Below are positions 1-11,781 of a DNA stretch of 64,000 bases, one piece after another. Source of the stretch: Lepiota brunneoincarnata (lineage: Eukaryota > Basidiomycota > Agaricomycetes > Agaricales > Agaricaceae); assembly GCA_023014365.1 (NCBI GenBank), contig JAEBUN010000017.1, forward strand, positions 744,001 through 808,000, read 5' to 3'. The translations under genes were made by a program, and so were the position numbers. The first letter of the stretch is position 1. Every line of letters begins with the position of its first letter. A model generated the notes under the pieces. The model was given only the letters and a program-made list of their open reading frames with translations, was not told the DNA's origin and did no database searches.

Positions 1-1268
1 GACCATCTCCATGTCCTTGCTCACTTACTAATTATAGAATTCGTGCTCGTGGCCCGCAAGACCGCTCATTTGTAAATTGAGCTGCGCATTACAGTCAACC
101 ATCCTTCTCGCAAGTGAGAGCCAATAATCCCTTACCTGATCCGTCAACCATCCTGCGGGTCTAATCTGACCAAGAGGCAAAGTCAAGAACTTCTTCGGAG
201 CAACTGTTGGCAGTGCACAAAGTCAACAGCAGAAGCATCGCGAGAGGGAAAATCGACTGACGTCCAGTCTGTCCTTCCGCCAAAAGCCACGTCCCAGACA
301 GGACCAACAACCGCAATACAGGTAAATACATTGGTGATGAGATGTTTAACCACTACAGCGGGCAATATGGTTGGATCCGTGACGAACACCCACAGCAGTA
401 TAAATACTAGAACTTCCTGGCGGGCCGGCGGCTGATACTGGATACCCTTGTGACCGTTATGTTGGAGGTACAAAAATATCACGTCTCTGGTTTGGCAGTC
501 GCGGAAGTAACGGATTCATATACGTCGAGATTGTCACCGAAGCGTTCACAAGTACATCGGGGGTTGATGCAGCATGAGCAGAATGGCTGGTGGGGGCTTC
601 TAAGCCGCATGGTGGTGGTGCCCTGCTGACCATGCCCTTGGTGAACTGATGCAAGTGAGAACCTTCGTATGTCCGCGCATAGATGGACATGGAGGAGTTC
701 AGGACTTCGCGAAGCTCGAGAGAGAGAAATGGGTGTCCGCTCATACAGCGATATTTGAGGCAGATGAAAATTCCACCAATTGCCCCCAAGGGTACTTAGG
801 ACAGACCGTCCCCCCGTTTCGCCAACCTGAGAGTGCGAAGGAGTCTAACCCACTAAGTTGACCCCACCATATCTGTGGAGTTGGTGAGGTCAAACCTCGG
901 ATCCGTTCCTTAGAAGCACGGACATTAGGACACCTTCTGAACATATGATGGGTTGGTGGGAATTGAAGCACTGAGAAGTGCATGCTTGGCAGTGGTAGGG
1001 AGGCCCGGGAACACCCTTTTGTGGGTTCTGAGGTGGCTTTCAATCCGGAAGAAATATGGTTCTCCTTGGTGAAGGGCATGATGATCGACAGTTTAAAGAC
1101 CGAGATTCCGTTTGTCATTCATCATTCGGGGTCACGTGTGACGTGATCCGTATCGATCATGAGACGCGTATCTCATTGCACACCATGCCCGAGAACAAGC
1201 GTCACATAACGAAGGTCTCGGAGGCCGTTCGATCTCCTCCTTATAACAAAATTCAGAGATCCTTGGAG
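1..1268. other. No supported gene
   Basis: Short overlapping open frames occur on both strands (longest about 125 codons, minus strand near 741-1118), but none shows a recognisable motif, a convincing intron pattern or a hydrophobic segment. It may be the decayed upstream part of the duplicated gene that follows. Confidence 0.4.
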
Positions 1269-2010
1269 ATAAGGATGGCGCCACTCATCAGGCTCTAGAG
1301 ACTGTTCCAGACGATTTGGATGCGCCACCCAACAGGCTTTAGATACCCGCGTCGTTGATCGCGTCGATGAGAACGCTGGCTATGACAGAGATGAAGAGCT
1401 TAACCCCAACAAATGTTGTCTTCTCCTCATGGCTATTGTTAAAGAATCAGACGGGATGCTCGATTGTGATGTGAAGAAGGCAAAGGCGCTTCTACACGAT
1501 TTCCCGGAGTTGGTTTATATCGTCAAAGCGGCGTGGCGGAAGCAGGGGTTTACAGACATTCGGAACTTGGGTGCGTCCTCATCAAACCCCCAATCTTCTC
1601 ATTTCTGATTCTACACACAGCGATCTTGCGACAGCACACTGACCACGCCCAAACTCGCGCAATCGATCTGACAAGTCCGCGTTTGTTGATATCCTTGCAG
1701 ATTTGGAGGCTGTCCCAGATGATTTATCAGCTACCGCTCATGATGTTTTAGATAACCGCGTCATCGAGGCTACCCGCCATGCCAGGAATGGGGAGCCAGA
1801 TCCCACCGGCATTCTTCTCCTCAGTTGTTCAGGAGTCGGACGGAATACTTGACTGCGATGTATCAAAGGCAATGCAGCTTCTAGCTGATAGTCCACGGTT
1901 GGTCAATATGATCAAGCAGCATGGCGGCAACAGAGCTTTAAGAACGTCCGGAATCCGAGTACATATTCAGAATGGCTACAACTCTGGCTCTTATCTCTGA
2001 TCCGTATATG
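1269..2010 (+). pseudogene. Two diverged tandem copies of an unrecognised gene segment
   Basis: Two blocks about 400 bp apart encode the same peptide in broken frames. Copy A (about 1290-1570) reads LETVPDDL, then ESDGMLDCDVKKAKALL. Copy B (about 1700-1990) reads LEAVPDDL, then ESDGILDCDVSKAMQLL. Copy B has a one-base frame change just before its ESDG motif and copy A has in-frame stops, so neither encodes a protein as it stands. The shared order of motifs shows a tandem duplication or an ancestral internal repeat. I do not recognise the family. It lies directly upstream of the NTPase relic and could be a separate gene or an unrelated fragment. Confidence 0.5.
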
Positions 2011-3792
2011 CTCAGCAATCTTGCGTTCTCGACCCAAAACACAATACACCCGCAGCTCCTCAGGTGTCGCAGCATTAGGTGCGGGCTTTCGAATCCAGAG
2101 GTCTGCTTTTGCGGATTTGCTTTGTAGAAACAGGTACTCGCTCGCCCTTAATTATAATCCGCCATGTTACTCAGTTTCTCATCCCCTAGCCGTCGCCAAG
2201 GCCTGGCGCGGCACCTTTTCGGGTACCTATCATCAGCTTTTGCCTCAGAACCTCAACAAGATGTGGTGCGAACCAATGCCACTTAGCCTACTCCAATACT
2301 GTAGCAATCATTCAGAGTTCTGGTTCCGGAAAATCTCGTATGGTTCACGAACAAGCGAAACTCGTGTTCACTCTCCCGTTCAATCTTCGGCAGTCTGCAG
2401 AAAATAAAGCCAAGTTGAGCTGTCACTTGCAGTGCCGGACCACCTCTCCCTTACAGCTATATCTTAGGATTTGCATATCCGTTGCCCGACGTCTGAGTGC
2501 GAGATTATCTCACCCAGGTCATGGACTCTTTTGAGACGACCCGGATGCGTTTTGTGTTTTTCATCAAACTTCTGTTTTCGGCAGTAAAGGAGGAACTGCA
2601 ACGCAAATTCGGCAACGATCCTATCAAGTTTCCTGAAGATGAATTTGCAGCAGCGTGGCGTGAGCATTTGGATTCCGAAGGGGACCGCTCTCGTTCATAT
2701 GACGAGGTGGTTGAGCGCTGTGAGGTTTGTGGCATGTGGCCTGCCAACTACTATTCACCCAGAGCAAGGTGGAATGGAGCACCATAGGAAGGAATCAGGA
2801 TGCCGACGCAAAGCAGAGTCTTAAAGAGCTGGTTGATGCCATCGAAAAACACTGCGATCTCCAAGCAGCAGACAGGGAGTTCCTGGGGACCTCTTGTATT
2901 TCGATGAGGCCCACGTCCCTCGCCGAGATCAGCACGGCGGACAAACAAGATAACATCAAGTGCAATCATTTTCAAGCTCTTAGTTCCGCCCTCACTTCGT
3001 TTATCGGCGGCCCTGTCTTTGCTGTCTTCCTTCAATTCATTCTTCGCTCAGTCTCCTGGCGCCACCCAGCAAACTTTGCCGATCAGTGCGAGCACGTGAT
3101 ACCCGAGATTGCCTCCAAGCGCCCATTACCTGAGACCCCCTTCGACTGCTCCCCATTGTTGGTTATCAGGCCTGGACAACTCAGACTCAGTGACATTTTA
3201 AAAGTGGAATTTCTTATTCAGTTCGGTTGCCCAATGTAAGCTTTCTTTGTACGCTTTCAGGACCACTAGTTAACCCTTCCCAAGGTTTTGGAGCATATTG
3301 GATGGAAGCAAAGGAAAGAATGCTATCTGTCCCTCGGTAATCACGTTTGCTTGTTCGAAACTCACTTGCTCTCAATTACTTGACCTGGACACAATTCCAC
3401 TTAAGCTTGAAGTTCTTACGGTGTTGCTCAATGTCTTGATCATGTTAGATTTCGAGCCTTGTCATGAAGCGAGCCATCATTATCAAGTTGACATGGTCGC
3501 CAGCCACATGTGCACTGCTTACTCCATGCCAGCCCACTGCACATACCTTTGCTCTGGCTACCCATCCAAGCCTATTCTTGCTGAAGCTGCAGCACATGAG
3601 ATATAGCATGCCCAGGATAAGGATCCCAAGAGCAATGTCATGGCCGCTGCCCTATTGCGCTCTCTTGACCATGGCCTCATTAATCTGGGTGAGCATGGGG
3701 AGGTCGTCATGTGTTTGATTCTGATCCAGGCATACATGAATGTGGTGGTGAAGGAGAATCCAAGTGGTCCTGCTTTCATCTTCAGCAAGGGT

Positions 3793-4502
3793 TGTTATGA
3801 TCCATGCTCCTTCTGTATCCAAGGATAACTGGAGACAGCCTTCAATCACTCTACAAGGTATCCAAGATGGTTGGCCTTGCAGAGCTTAGTGGATCATGCT
3901 CAATGAGATAACAAGGGAACATGCCAAGTTAAGGCAGAGAGGGTTAACAACCACTGTTAACAAGATTAAAGCTTGAGGCTTTAATCTCTACTTGTACAGG
4001 CCTTATATACCTATGAGATACTATATACTTGTTATAGGTTATTGGGCTGTTCTACTTGTCCTGTGCAGTCTTGACCATGATGCACATCCTAGCTGATGGC
4101 ATCCTACTGTTATTTATATATTACAATGAGTCAGTGTTCTTGTTCTCCATTCCACTGCTGTGCGATGTTCCATCGGTTTCCTCTGACTCATAATCCCCTT
4201 CTCCCAATTCTATCTCTATAGATTCTCTTCCATTCTCGCTCTCCATTCTTTTGGTGCTTCCATCCATATCAGAGGTTGGATTGGTCAATCTGTGGCTATC
4301 TTCTTTGTCCTCAGGATATTCCAGAATATCCTCCAGAGTTATCTCCATTCCTGCTTCTCTTGCCAGGTCCTGCATGGCGTTGTAGTATTCCCCTTCTTTG
4401 TCTTCATATTCTTGTGCTCACAACTGGTCTGTGGTTTCCTGTACCCATCTTGTAAAGTCGAATAGTTGTTCTTGTTCCTCTTGGTCCAGACTGTTCATAA
4501 CA
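3793..4502 (-). mobile_element. Solo LTR, family A copy 1
   Basis: The 710-bp unit begins TGTTATGATCC and ends TTCATAACA on the plus strand. It is flanked on both sides by the 5-bp target duplication AGGGT (3788-3792 and 4503-4507). It is one of four full copies in the window. On the minus strand it has a TATATAAGG promoter-like box near 4005 and an acidic ORF starting four bases inside the end; the ORF has a stop where copy 4 has an arginine codon. CpG sites kept in copy 4 are TpG or CpA here. Orientation is inferred from the TATA box and ORF. It lies inside the P-loop NTPase relic. Confidence 0.82.
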
Positions 4503-4669
4503 AGGGTTGCCATGCTTCAATGTCTATCAAGGAGCTGTTCATGGAGGATTATGCTAAGTGTACTCTGGATAGCAAGCTGGACAATGTCATGGAAAACAAG
4601 GAACATAGCATAAAACTGGATGAAGCATTCAAGAAGAGCATTCTTTGATTTACACACTTTGTAAAGGCA

Positions 4670-5381
4670 TGCTATGATCCTTGCTCCTTCTGTATCTGAA
4701 GATAACTGGAGAAGGCCTTCAATCACTCAACAAGGTGTCTGAGACAGTTGGCCTTGTAGAGCTTAGTGGATTGTGCTCAATAAGATAACAAAGGAACATG
4801 CCAAGTTAAGGCAGAGAGAGGTTAATGACTGCTGTTAACAAAATTAAAGCTTAAGGCTTTAATCTCTACTTGTACAAGCCTTTATATACTTATGAGATAC
4901 TATATACTCATTATAGGTTATTGGGCTATTCTACTTGTCCTGCACAATCTTAACCATGATGCACATCCTAGCTGATGGCATCCTACTGCTATTCATATCT
5001 TACAATGAGTCACTGTCCTTGTTCTCCATTCCACTGCTGTGTGATGTTCCATTGCTTTCTTCTGACTTATAATTCTCTTCTCCCAATCCTATCTCCATGG
5101 ATTCTTCTTTATTCTTGCTCTCCACTCTCTCAGTGCTTCCATCTGTGCCAGAGGTTGGATTGGTCAGTCCATAGCTATCTCCTTCTTCCTCAGGGTATTC
5201 TGGAATATCCTCCAAGGTGATCTCCATTCCTGCATCTCTCACCAAGTCCTGCATGGCATTATAGTACTCCTCCTCTTCTTCTTCATACTCCTGTGCCCAT
5301 AGCTAGTCTGTGGTCTCCTGTACCTATCTTGTAAAGTTGAATACTTGTTCCAGTTCCTCTCTGTCTGGACTGTTCATAACA
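4670..5381 (-). mobile_element. Solo LTR, family A copy 2
   Basis: The 712-bp unit starts TGCTATGATCC and ends TTCATAACA, with the target duplication AGGCA at 4665-4669 and 5382-5386. It is inserted 167 bp downstream of copy 1 in the same broken NTPase gene. The minus-strand acidic ORF keeps its frame but carries two TAG stops near its start, both explained by single transitions relative to copy 4. Confidence 0.82.
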
Positions 5382-6130
5382 AGGCAGCTGACAAAAGCAT
5401 ACTTGACATGGAGGCAATATTCCCTGCATTTGTTCATGGGATGGCTTTCATTATTCCCATTCTTCTTGATTCTGATCTGCCCCTCAAGGCATCAGCTATG
5501 GGTGTACTTCTTGTCCAAGTGAAGTGGCACAAAGAAGTGGGGCTGGTCAACAAATATCTGATCAATGAAGCAAAGTTTCATTTGTTCTCTACCCTGGTTT
5601 CCAGGAAAAAGTGACTGTATCTGATGCTTGTAGCAGAGTTGGGCATTGGAGACAAAATAAAGGCTTTACCATCAAGGTTGTAAACACCAGAACAAAGTCA
5701 TGTTTACATCCCTCCTGACACTCCATTGAAGCTTGAGGTTAATATGCCCTGGCAAAGACAAGGTGACTGATCTCATGAAAATGCTCATCCCCACTATAGC
5801 ATAAGGGCCTATGGCTGCTCCAGCAGTGTTTACAAGATGATTTCTGCCCATGACAGGGCTGTCTATCAGGCCCTTCTGGTGAAGGATGATCTATTTCTTG
5901 AACATGCTAGGCAAGACCCTGATCTGCTGGTGGCAATAAGGCATCTGAAGCCACTTTGGCACTCAGGAATTCCATTCCACTGGGTTGAGAGTCACATTTG
6001 CAATGAGAAAGGAGAAGAAGTTGAATGTGTGGAGGTTGGGTAGGCCACTTATGATGATTAGTTTGGTGCTGAAAATGCTCTAGCTTGCTACTACCCTTTC
6101 TTGGATATTGGTTGGAATCACAATGGATCA

Positions 6131-6590
6131 CTGCTAAGTTAACAACTTATTCATTTTAGCAGTCTGAGTAATGTCAGAAGACACCCTGATAGTAGGTTTC
6201 TCTATGCTGTAGTCTTCTGTTGCATTTAGCCTTCCAGCTGCCCTGAGATCCCTGAGCATTGACTAGCTTGGGCATCTCAGGGGTCTAGGCCTTGGATACT
6301 ATGGCAACCCACCTCAACATCTCCCAACTTTGTTGTGATCATGTGAGGTATATTTCTTCTATTTATACTCTGATATTGTCATACATGTGATATATGTCTG
6401 ATTACTGTAGCTTTGGTAGTCTGGTCTGTGCACAGACATTTTGTATATAAATATAGTTGCAAGTAGGGATTACAATCCCCACTCAAATATCACTTGGGTT
6501 TCCAGCCTATACACTCCCCTAACAGGTAACTATTTGTCTGAGCTATTGCACCAATTTCTCCCATCCTGAGCAGCAGGCACAGAATGTTCA
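6131..6590. other. Intergenic, CpG-poor; no gene seen
   Basis: This follows the end of the NTPase relic. A TATA-like stretch and a pyrimidine-rich end near 6440-6525 (finishing CCCCTAACAGG) resemble part of another LTR, but no matching TG start or target duplication was found, so no element is called. Confidence 0.3.
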
Positions 6591-7292
6591 TGTTATGATC
6601 CATACTCCTTCTGTATCTGAGGATAACTGGAGACAGCCTTCAATCACTCTACAAGGTGTCCGAGATGGTTGGCCTTGCAGAGCTTAGTGGATCGCGCTCA
6701 ATGAGATAACGAGGGAACACGCCAAGTTAAGGCAAAGAGGGTTAATGACCGCTGTTAACAAGATTAAAGCTTAGGGCTTTAATCTCTACTTGTACAGGCC
6801 TTATATACCTATGAGATACTATATACTTGTTATAGGTAGTTGGGCTGTTCTACTGGTCATCCGCAGTCCTGACCATGATGTGCATCCTAGCTGATGGCAT
6901 CCTACTGTTATTTATATTACAATGAGTCAGTGTCCTCGTTCTTACTGCTGTGCAATGTTCCATTGCTTTCCTCTGACTCATAATCTCCTTCTCCCAATTC
7001 TATCTCCATGGAGTCTCCTCCATTCTTGCTCTCCACTCTCTCGGTACTTCCATCTACATCAGAGGTTGGATCAACTGATCCATGGCTGTCCTCTTCATCC
7101 TCGGGGTATTCCAGAATATCCTCCAGAGTTATCTCCATTCCTGCTTCTCTTGCCAGGTCCTGCATGGCATTATAATATTCCCCTTCTTCATCTTCATATT
7201 CCTGTGCTCGTAACTGGTCTGTGGTCTCCTGTACCCATCTTGTAAAGTCGAATAGTTGTTCCTGTTCCTCTCAATCTGGACTATCCATAACA
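6591..7292 (-). mobile_element. Solo LTR, family A copy 3
   Basis: The 702-bp unit begins TGTTATGATCC and ends CCATAACA, with the 5-bp target duplication GTTCA at 6586-6590 and 7293-7297. The minus-strand ORF is open except for one TGA (a CGA/CGG-to-TGA change) near its start. No internal region or second LTR adjoins it, so LTR-LTR recombination is the likely origin. Confidence 0.82.
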
Positions 7293-8147
7293 GTTCAAGT
7301 CTTTGGAGAACAACATGCTCTCCCTCAATAACACTAAAAGGACTGTCAAAGCCCTCTATAATCTCATTACTATTGCTTTCTGCTGCATTGCTTGTTTCTC
7401 CTGGATCTGGCCTGGACAGCAACAGACACTCAAGTGTGTTCATATACATATGTATGTTGGACCCAGAAGTTGGATCCATTTGGTGGGAGGCTTGTCACAA
7501 CAGCAACTGCACTGCATCCAAACAATGTGATTCCACATCTGGAGAGAGTGAAACTACAACACTTGTAAGCAAGCAAGAGGCTTGGAAGACCAGGCCTAAA
7601 ACCTAAGCTTTTGAGCTTGCAGTTCACTATTAGTGAGTTATCATAACTCACTAGATCCAACACTGAACAATAGAGCACCAACCTCTTCCTCTACCCTTTA
7701 CACACTGAACCTATAGATTAGTACCAGCCAAGCATAGAACCTGGTGAGGAAGCTGTGTAATGTAGTTTTCAAACCAAAACACAACATGTGGAATATTTAC
7801 AAGACAGTGATAGCACATACCCCTGGATAGTTCTTCTTCCCCATTCATGTTCAACTAGCGAAAGAGAGTCCTGATCTGAAGATGATGCTTGTCATGAACT
7901 CCACAAAATGGCCTGCATAAGGGCACCACAGCAAATAGCAATAGCAAGTCATTGGTGAGTTGATTGTGAGTTGAAGATGGGATTATGAATTGGGTCAGCA
8001 CCTGGGCAGAGGTGATAGGGAATTTGAATTGCATACGCCCTGAGAATGTCCAGGAGAATGTTTGCTACATAATACAAAATGTGTTTTACACAAATACGAT
8101 CTATGACAACCTATTTTATATCTAGAATCGAATTTATTTTTGACTAC
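7293..8147. other. CpG-poor intergenic; no supported gene
   Basis: This stretch has low CpG content and short open frames only. A minus-strand frame at 7129-7479 runs into the LTR and contains an acidic peptide, but nothing ties it to a family. It is probably degraded repeat sequence. Confidence 0.3.
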
Positions 8148-8199
8148 TCACACATTAGGTCTATCATGATGCCGGCCGTTTCTGATCTTACTGCTGGGA

Positions 8200-9517
8200 C
8201 TAGCTACCTGAGGAGTGTGACTGTTGACTCTCCGAAGGTTCTGTCGAGGTACCCTCATTTGGTCCACCGCGAGGCCAGCTCCTTTTAGTAGACAATTGAT
8301 CTGGCCGTCTTGTCCTAATTTCCCACATTCCCTGTTTGCCCTGGGCAAAGCCCTCCAACATGCACTGCTCGCCCAAGAAATCAATCTGCATGACCCCTTT
8401 TATGATATCTTCCGGCGTTCTCTTTCCTCTCTCCCTAAACGTCCTCATTAACTTCATCCGATCTGCGTCATCCAAGACTCAACAACTGTTGCCTCAGTTG
8501 TACAAGCACGTCGTGCACTGTCACTACCCCAGGGTGCGACGGATGCACATCGACATACCAAGGTAGTCGAGGATGATATAATCGAAGTTTCTGAATGGGA
8601 GGAGCGGTGGCGGGCTGTGCCAAATCGGCCTCGTCATAGGGTCTCGTCAGGTTCGGGAAATCGAGGACACCAGGTATGAGTGGGTCCAGCCGCAAGTCAA
8701 AAGCGATTGGGGGTGCATTGGTAGAGTGAGTGAGTAACGGGTGCATCGTGCGTCTGACGGAGTCGACATGGTCTTCGGACGGAATATGAGTAATAACTCA
8801 GGGAGATTCTTTAGCCGTCATACCTGTAACATCCGAGCGATGTTCGCCAACTTTAGGCAAATACGACAAGATTCCTTGCTTAGGGCTATAATCTGCCCTC
8901 CAATCTTGTGGTCTGGGCGCGAGGCTCCCTTCGTTATATGGCGTATCCTCTGATGCAGGTGCAAGTGACAGTTGTTCATGACTAATCTGTAAACCCTTCG
9001 ATGTCGATCCTTGCACTGTCGTAATGTCCAACTCTAGTGACAGAGGGCCTGGGAGATGAGTAAATTGGCTATGAGAACTTGTTGCGGCCGACCAAAAATC
9101 GACATTAGGCGGCTGCAAGCCACCGATAGGGAGCGAAGCAGAGCCAATGTTCGGCCACCGCCACACCAGGGGTCCACAAATGTGTCCTTGGGGTCTTCAT
9201 CGACTGTTGTTCGCCGGCAGGATGACTTCAAGATGTTGATCATGCGAGGGGGACATGATGTATCGTGATACTTGGAGAGGAACCGTACTTATCATATCAT
9301 ATCCACGTGGTTCCTCATCCCCTGGTGAGAGGCTCGGGAGACCGAGGTCGAAGTCGGGCAGAAGAGTTCTTGGTGTTGCGGTGGAGCCCAGCAATACAGA
9401 GGCAGGTATTTCTTGTAGAGCTTCTTGACTGGTATGTGAACCAGGTGAGCCTGGATCCCCTGTAGGGACAGATGCGCTCGACAAGGGATCGAAGTAGGGA
9501 GCTCCTTTCACCAACAC
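8200..9517 (-). pseudogene. DUF6699-domain protein gene with a stop and a frameshift
   Basis: The C-terminal half matches the basidiomycete DUF6699 domain. MHPLLTHS and FDLRLDP lie near 8700-8746, then WYVDVHPSHPGVVTVHDVL, then in another frame VDFLGEQ-like and QGMWEIRTRRP motifs at 8270-8400. A 51-bp intron (8823-8773, GTATGA...GAAG with a TTACTCAT branch-like site) removes one stop and keeps the frame. The N-terminal part, 9517-8824, is Ser/Pro-rich. Two defects remain: an in-frame TGA at 9197-9199 and a one-base frame change near 8478. These could be decay or sequence error. The function of DUF6699 proteins is unknown. The gene lies downstream of a NACHT copy and the FLGHGA module on the same strand and may be joined to them by splicing. 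Confidence 0.6.
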
Positions 9518-9733
9518 CCAAGTGATCAGACCAGGGGGGAAAGTCCCGATGCAGGTAGAGGGACAATGGATGTTCTAGGCGTAGGCGGGGCGAAAATACT
9601 CGCACCGGGACGATGGACCTAATTCAAGGGGCAGTCAGATAGTCGAAACCTTGGCCTATATTCAGGGAAGTAGATGCATACCTCGGTTAATTGTAGGGTG
9701 GTACTGTGAGGAATTTTCACTGAGAAGTCCGTA

Positions 9734-10114
9734 TCATTGAGAAACACTGCACTTACCATCTTGGTACCAACTTGGGTAATCCTCTATGCTAAAGCCGCCC
9801 GAATGGTGTAACAAACCTCTAGCAGGACCCAGCTGAGGATAGTCGGGTGTATCCAAAACCCTTTCCCCTTGCAACACTTCCCCCGCGGATCCAGGGACTG
9901 TAATCGTCGATGTGTTGGGTGTCCCTATAGATAGTTCTAATTTCGAGGGCGGATGACGATCATGCATTTTGCTCGTAAGCCGATCCTCTAGCAACACAAG
10001 ACAAGATCTTGCGCCGTGACCAAGGAAAAAGGCTTCGAGGAGTCCCTCCCGCGGCGAGACCTCTTCGTGGTCATGATGCAAGGATACGAAGATTGGATGG
10101 GTCTTGGCTCCCAA
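9734..10114 (-). CDS. 'FLGHGA' module exon, shared with the 55.8 kb locus
   Basis: This open segment has the motif FFLGHGARSCLVLLEDRL followed by a Ser/Thr/Pro-rich tail. The same module occurs on the plus strand at about 55767-56139 (FFLGHGAKTCLLLLEDRL), again directly after a NACHT copy. Both end at the same place with a GTAAG donor (here after YQDG, there after GDPNG). It may be the C-terminal exon of the NACHT gene or an N-terminal exon of the following gene. No known domain was recognised. Confidence 0.5.
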   Translation of the reverse strand: MGAKTHPIFVSLHHDHEEVSPREGLLEAFFLGHGARSCLVLLEDRLTSKMHDRHPPSKLELSIGTPNTSTITVPGSAGEVLQGERVLDTPDYPQLGPARGLLHHSGGFSIEDYPSWYQDGKCSVSQ

Positions 10115-10476
10115 ATACTACATTGAGTCCCACCCCATCAGTGATAGAACCTAGGCTCACCTCAACCGTCGAGGCATATTCCTTTGACCGGTCCTGTGGA
10201 CAAATTAGTGGAAGGCCAAACTGAATCGGAGCAAATGGGACCTAGCGAGCGGACGTACCTTAATGGGGAGCCTTGCCGCTCTTATGGGTCTTCCATATTT
10301 CCGCAGGATTTGTTCGTCTGTTTCACTCTCTTTTTCTACGCGGATCAATCCGCTAATCTGACTCCCCTACCCATCATATTCGATGGTTCAATGAAACACC
10401 AAGGGTGAAGACTCAAGCTTACCAGGAGGTATAGCCAGTCCACGAAATCGAAAAAACCCCTGCTTTGGCACTATCC

Positions 10477-11781
10477 TCAGATGACAGAAATTAACCTGGA
10501 TGAGCTCAACGACGAGCTCTGGAATCCTTTCACTATCAACCTTGCGGCATGTATCCCAGACAAGTCGAGATGCAAGGTCATGAATGCGCTTGAGCTGGTT
10601 CCTCTCTTTTTCCGGATGTCCCGCTCTCCACTCAAGCTTCGGATATCAACTGTGACATGTACTGGTGTCTGGGTAGTGAGTCAGAACCGGGGCAGGATCT
10701 CGGATTGCCACTCACCTTCACCCTGAAGTACACATTCATTTTCGATTGAGTGATTGTACCACCGAATCAATTGCACCGTGATGTCATAATGTGCTTTTGT
10801 TTTGTCTATGGCGAATTTCCCCGAACGGATCGAATTCTGGAGGAAGTCGGAAAAGGAGGAATGGTAGAACCGCAGGCGCTGGTCCCAGGCATCACCCGGA
10901 AGGGGAATATCCAGCACAGAGTGTAGCCTTAAGAGGGAGCCGTAGAATGAGCTACAGCTAAGACAGAGGAGATTCGAAACATCCTGAATGGAGAAGCTAT
11001 TTTCTGAGTAGAGAATGCAGAAGCTGAGAATGCGCATTGCAGTCTGTAGGGCGTCTGCAGGAACATCAGAGAGGATTTGTTGATAAAGACAATCCAATGC
11101 ACGGAGTGGGTTGGCCACTCCAGCGTCACGCGAAGCCCGGACAAATTTGAGACAGACTTCAAGTCGTGCCTGTGGGTCACACCTGCCCTTGTCACCAACG
11201 AACCTGAGGATAGTCGAGGCGGTAGGCGAGAGTAGGAATGACTCGGAGGGCTTCATTGCGATTGTGTAACTTTGAGAAAAAGAAAGTAGCGCCGAGCCGA
11301 CCTGTGTCTCGACAATACTCGGCAATGGTTTGAGCGAATGCTGATTTGCCAACCCCTGCAGGACCCAAGACCCAGAAGCATATTCCAATCTCGATGAGGG
11401 TCGGTGATCCAGGCTGTAGTTCTTTTTCGGAGTTCCTTGCGAGTTTCTGGATGGCATTTTGGGGGTGGCGATCGAGCGGAAGAGTCTACTTCAGCTCCAG
11501 GGATTCTTCGGTGCTCAAGGAGTTGGATCACTGAGTCCACCAAGTCAGCAAACTCAGGTTTCTACATGAAAAAAAATATGGATTTACCTGTACTGCCAGA
11601 CTCAAAGACTCGGGTGAGCTGCGATATGAAGCTTGGGTTGTTGAACACCAAGCCGTGAGCGCCAGAGAAAAAGCTGGTAATCTGTGAAACCTGAGATTCT
11701 GCAGTTGGCATGGATATCGATGGTCGGTCAGCTTGCGGTGGTAATTTACACATCCATGCACTCACCTAGTTCCGAAGACAT
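10477..11781 (-). pseudogene. NACHT-type NTPase copy with an internal deletion
   Basis: This is homologous along its length to the NACHT gene at 53.6-55.4 kb. A short first exon (ATG at 11781, MSSEL) splices to a segment with FFSGAHGLVF, then ELRKRTTAWIT and a P-loop region that has suffered a one-base insertion. Relative to the other copy about 530 bp are missing at about 11221, which removes Walker B and most of the NTPase core. The frame then continues with ILRFVGD and a helical C-terminal region to a TGA at 10477-10479. NACHT proteins are STAND NTPases that act as switches in fungal non-self recognition; that role is family knowledge. This copy cannot bind and hydrolyse NTP normally. Confidence 0.72.

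Larger units (their letters stand above)
2240..6130 (+). pseudogene. Decayed fungal P-loop NTPase (Crinkler/RHS-like family), split by two solo LTRs
   Basis: The order of motifs matches a large family of basidiomycete P-loop proteins that I recognise; the link to Crinkler/RHS-type ATPases is from memory and less certain. A Walker A SSGSGKSR is encoded near 2316-2339 (GSGKS at 2322-2336), followed by FTLPFNLR, then AYPLPDV (a TGA follows) and VRDYLTQ near 2480-2520. A Walker B LLYFDEAH lies at 2891-2914 in another frame, and ETPFDCSP plus a C-terminal block run to 3239. Homology resumes at 3400-3790, in the 4503-4669 island between the two LTRs, and at 5382-6040, which ends with a short HWVES motif. 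Stops and frame changes occur throughout, so it cannot encode the full protein. The removed LTR segments each carry intact target duplications, so the gene was present when they inserted. Confidence 0.75.

Noticed and set aside
6333..6523. Small LTR with TG...CA ends
   Set aside because: The sequence has a TATA-like stretch and ends CCTAACA, but the flanks show no target duplication and no second copy was seen in the window.
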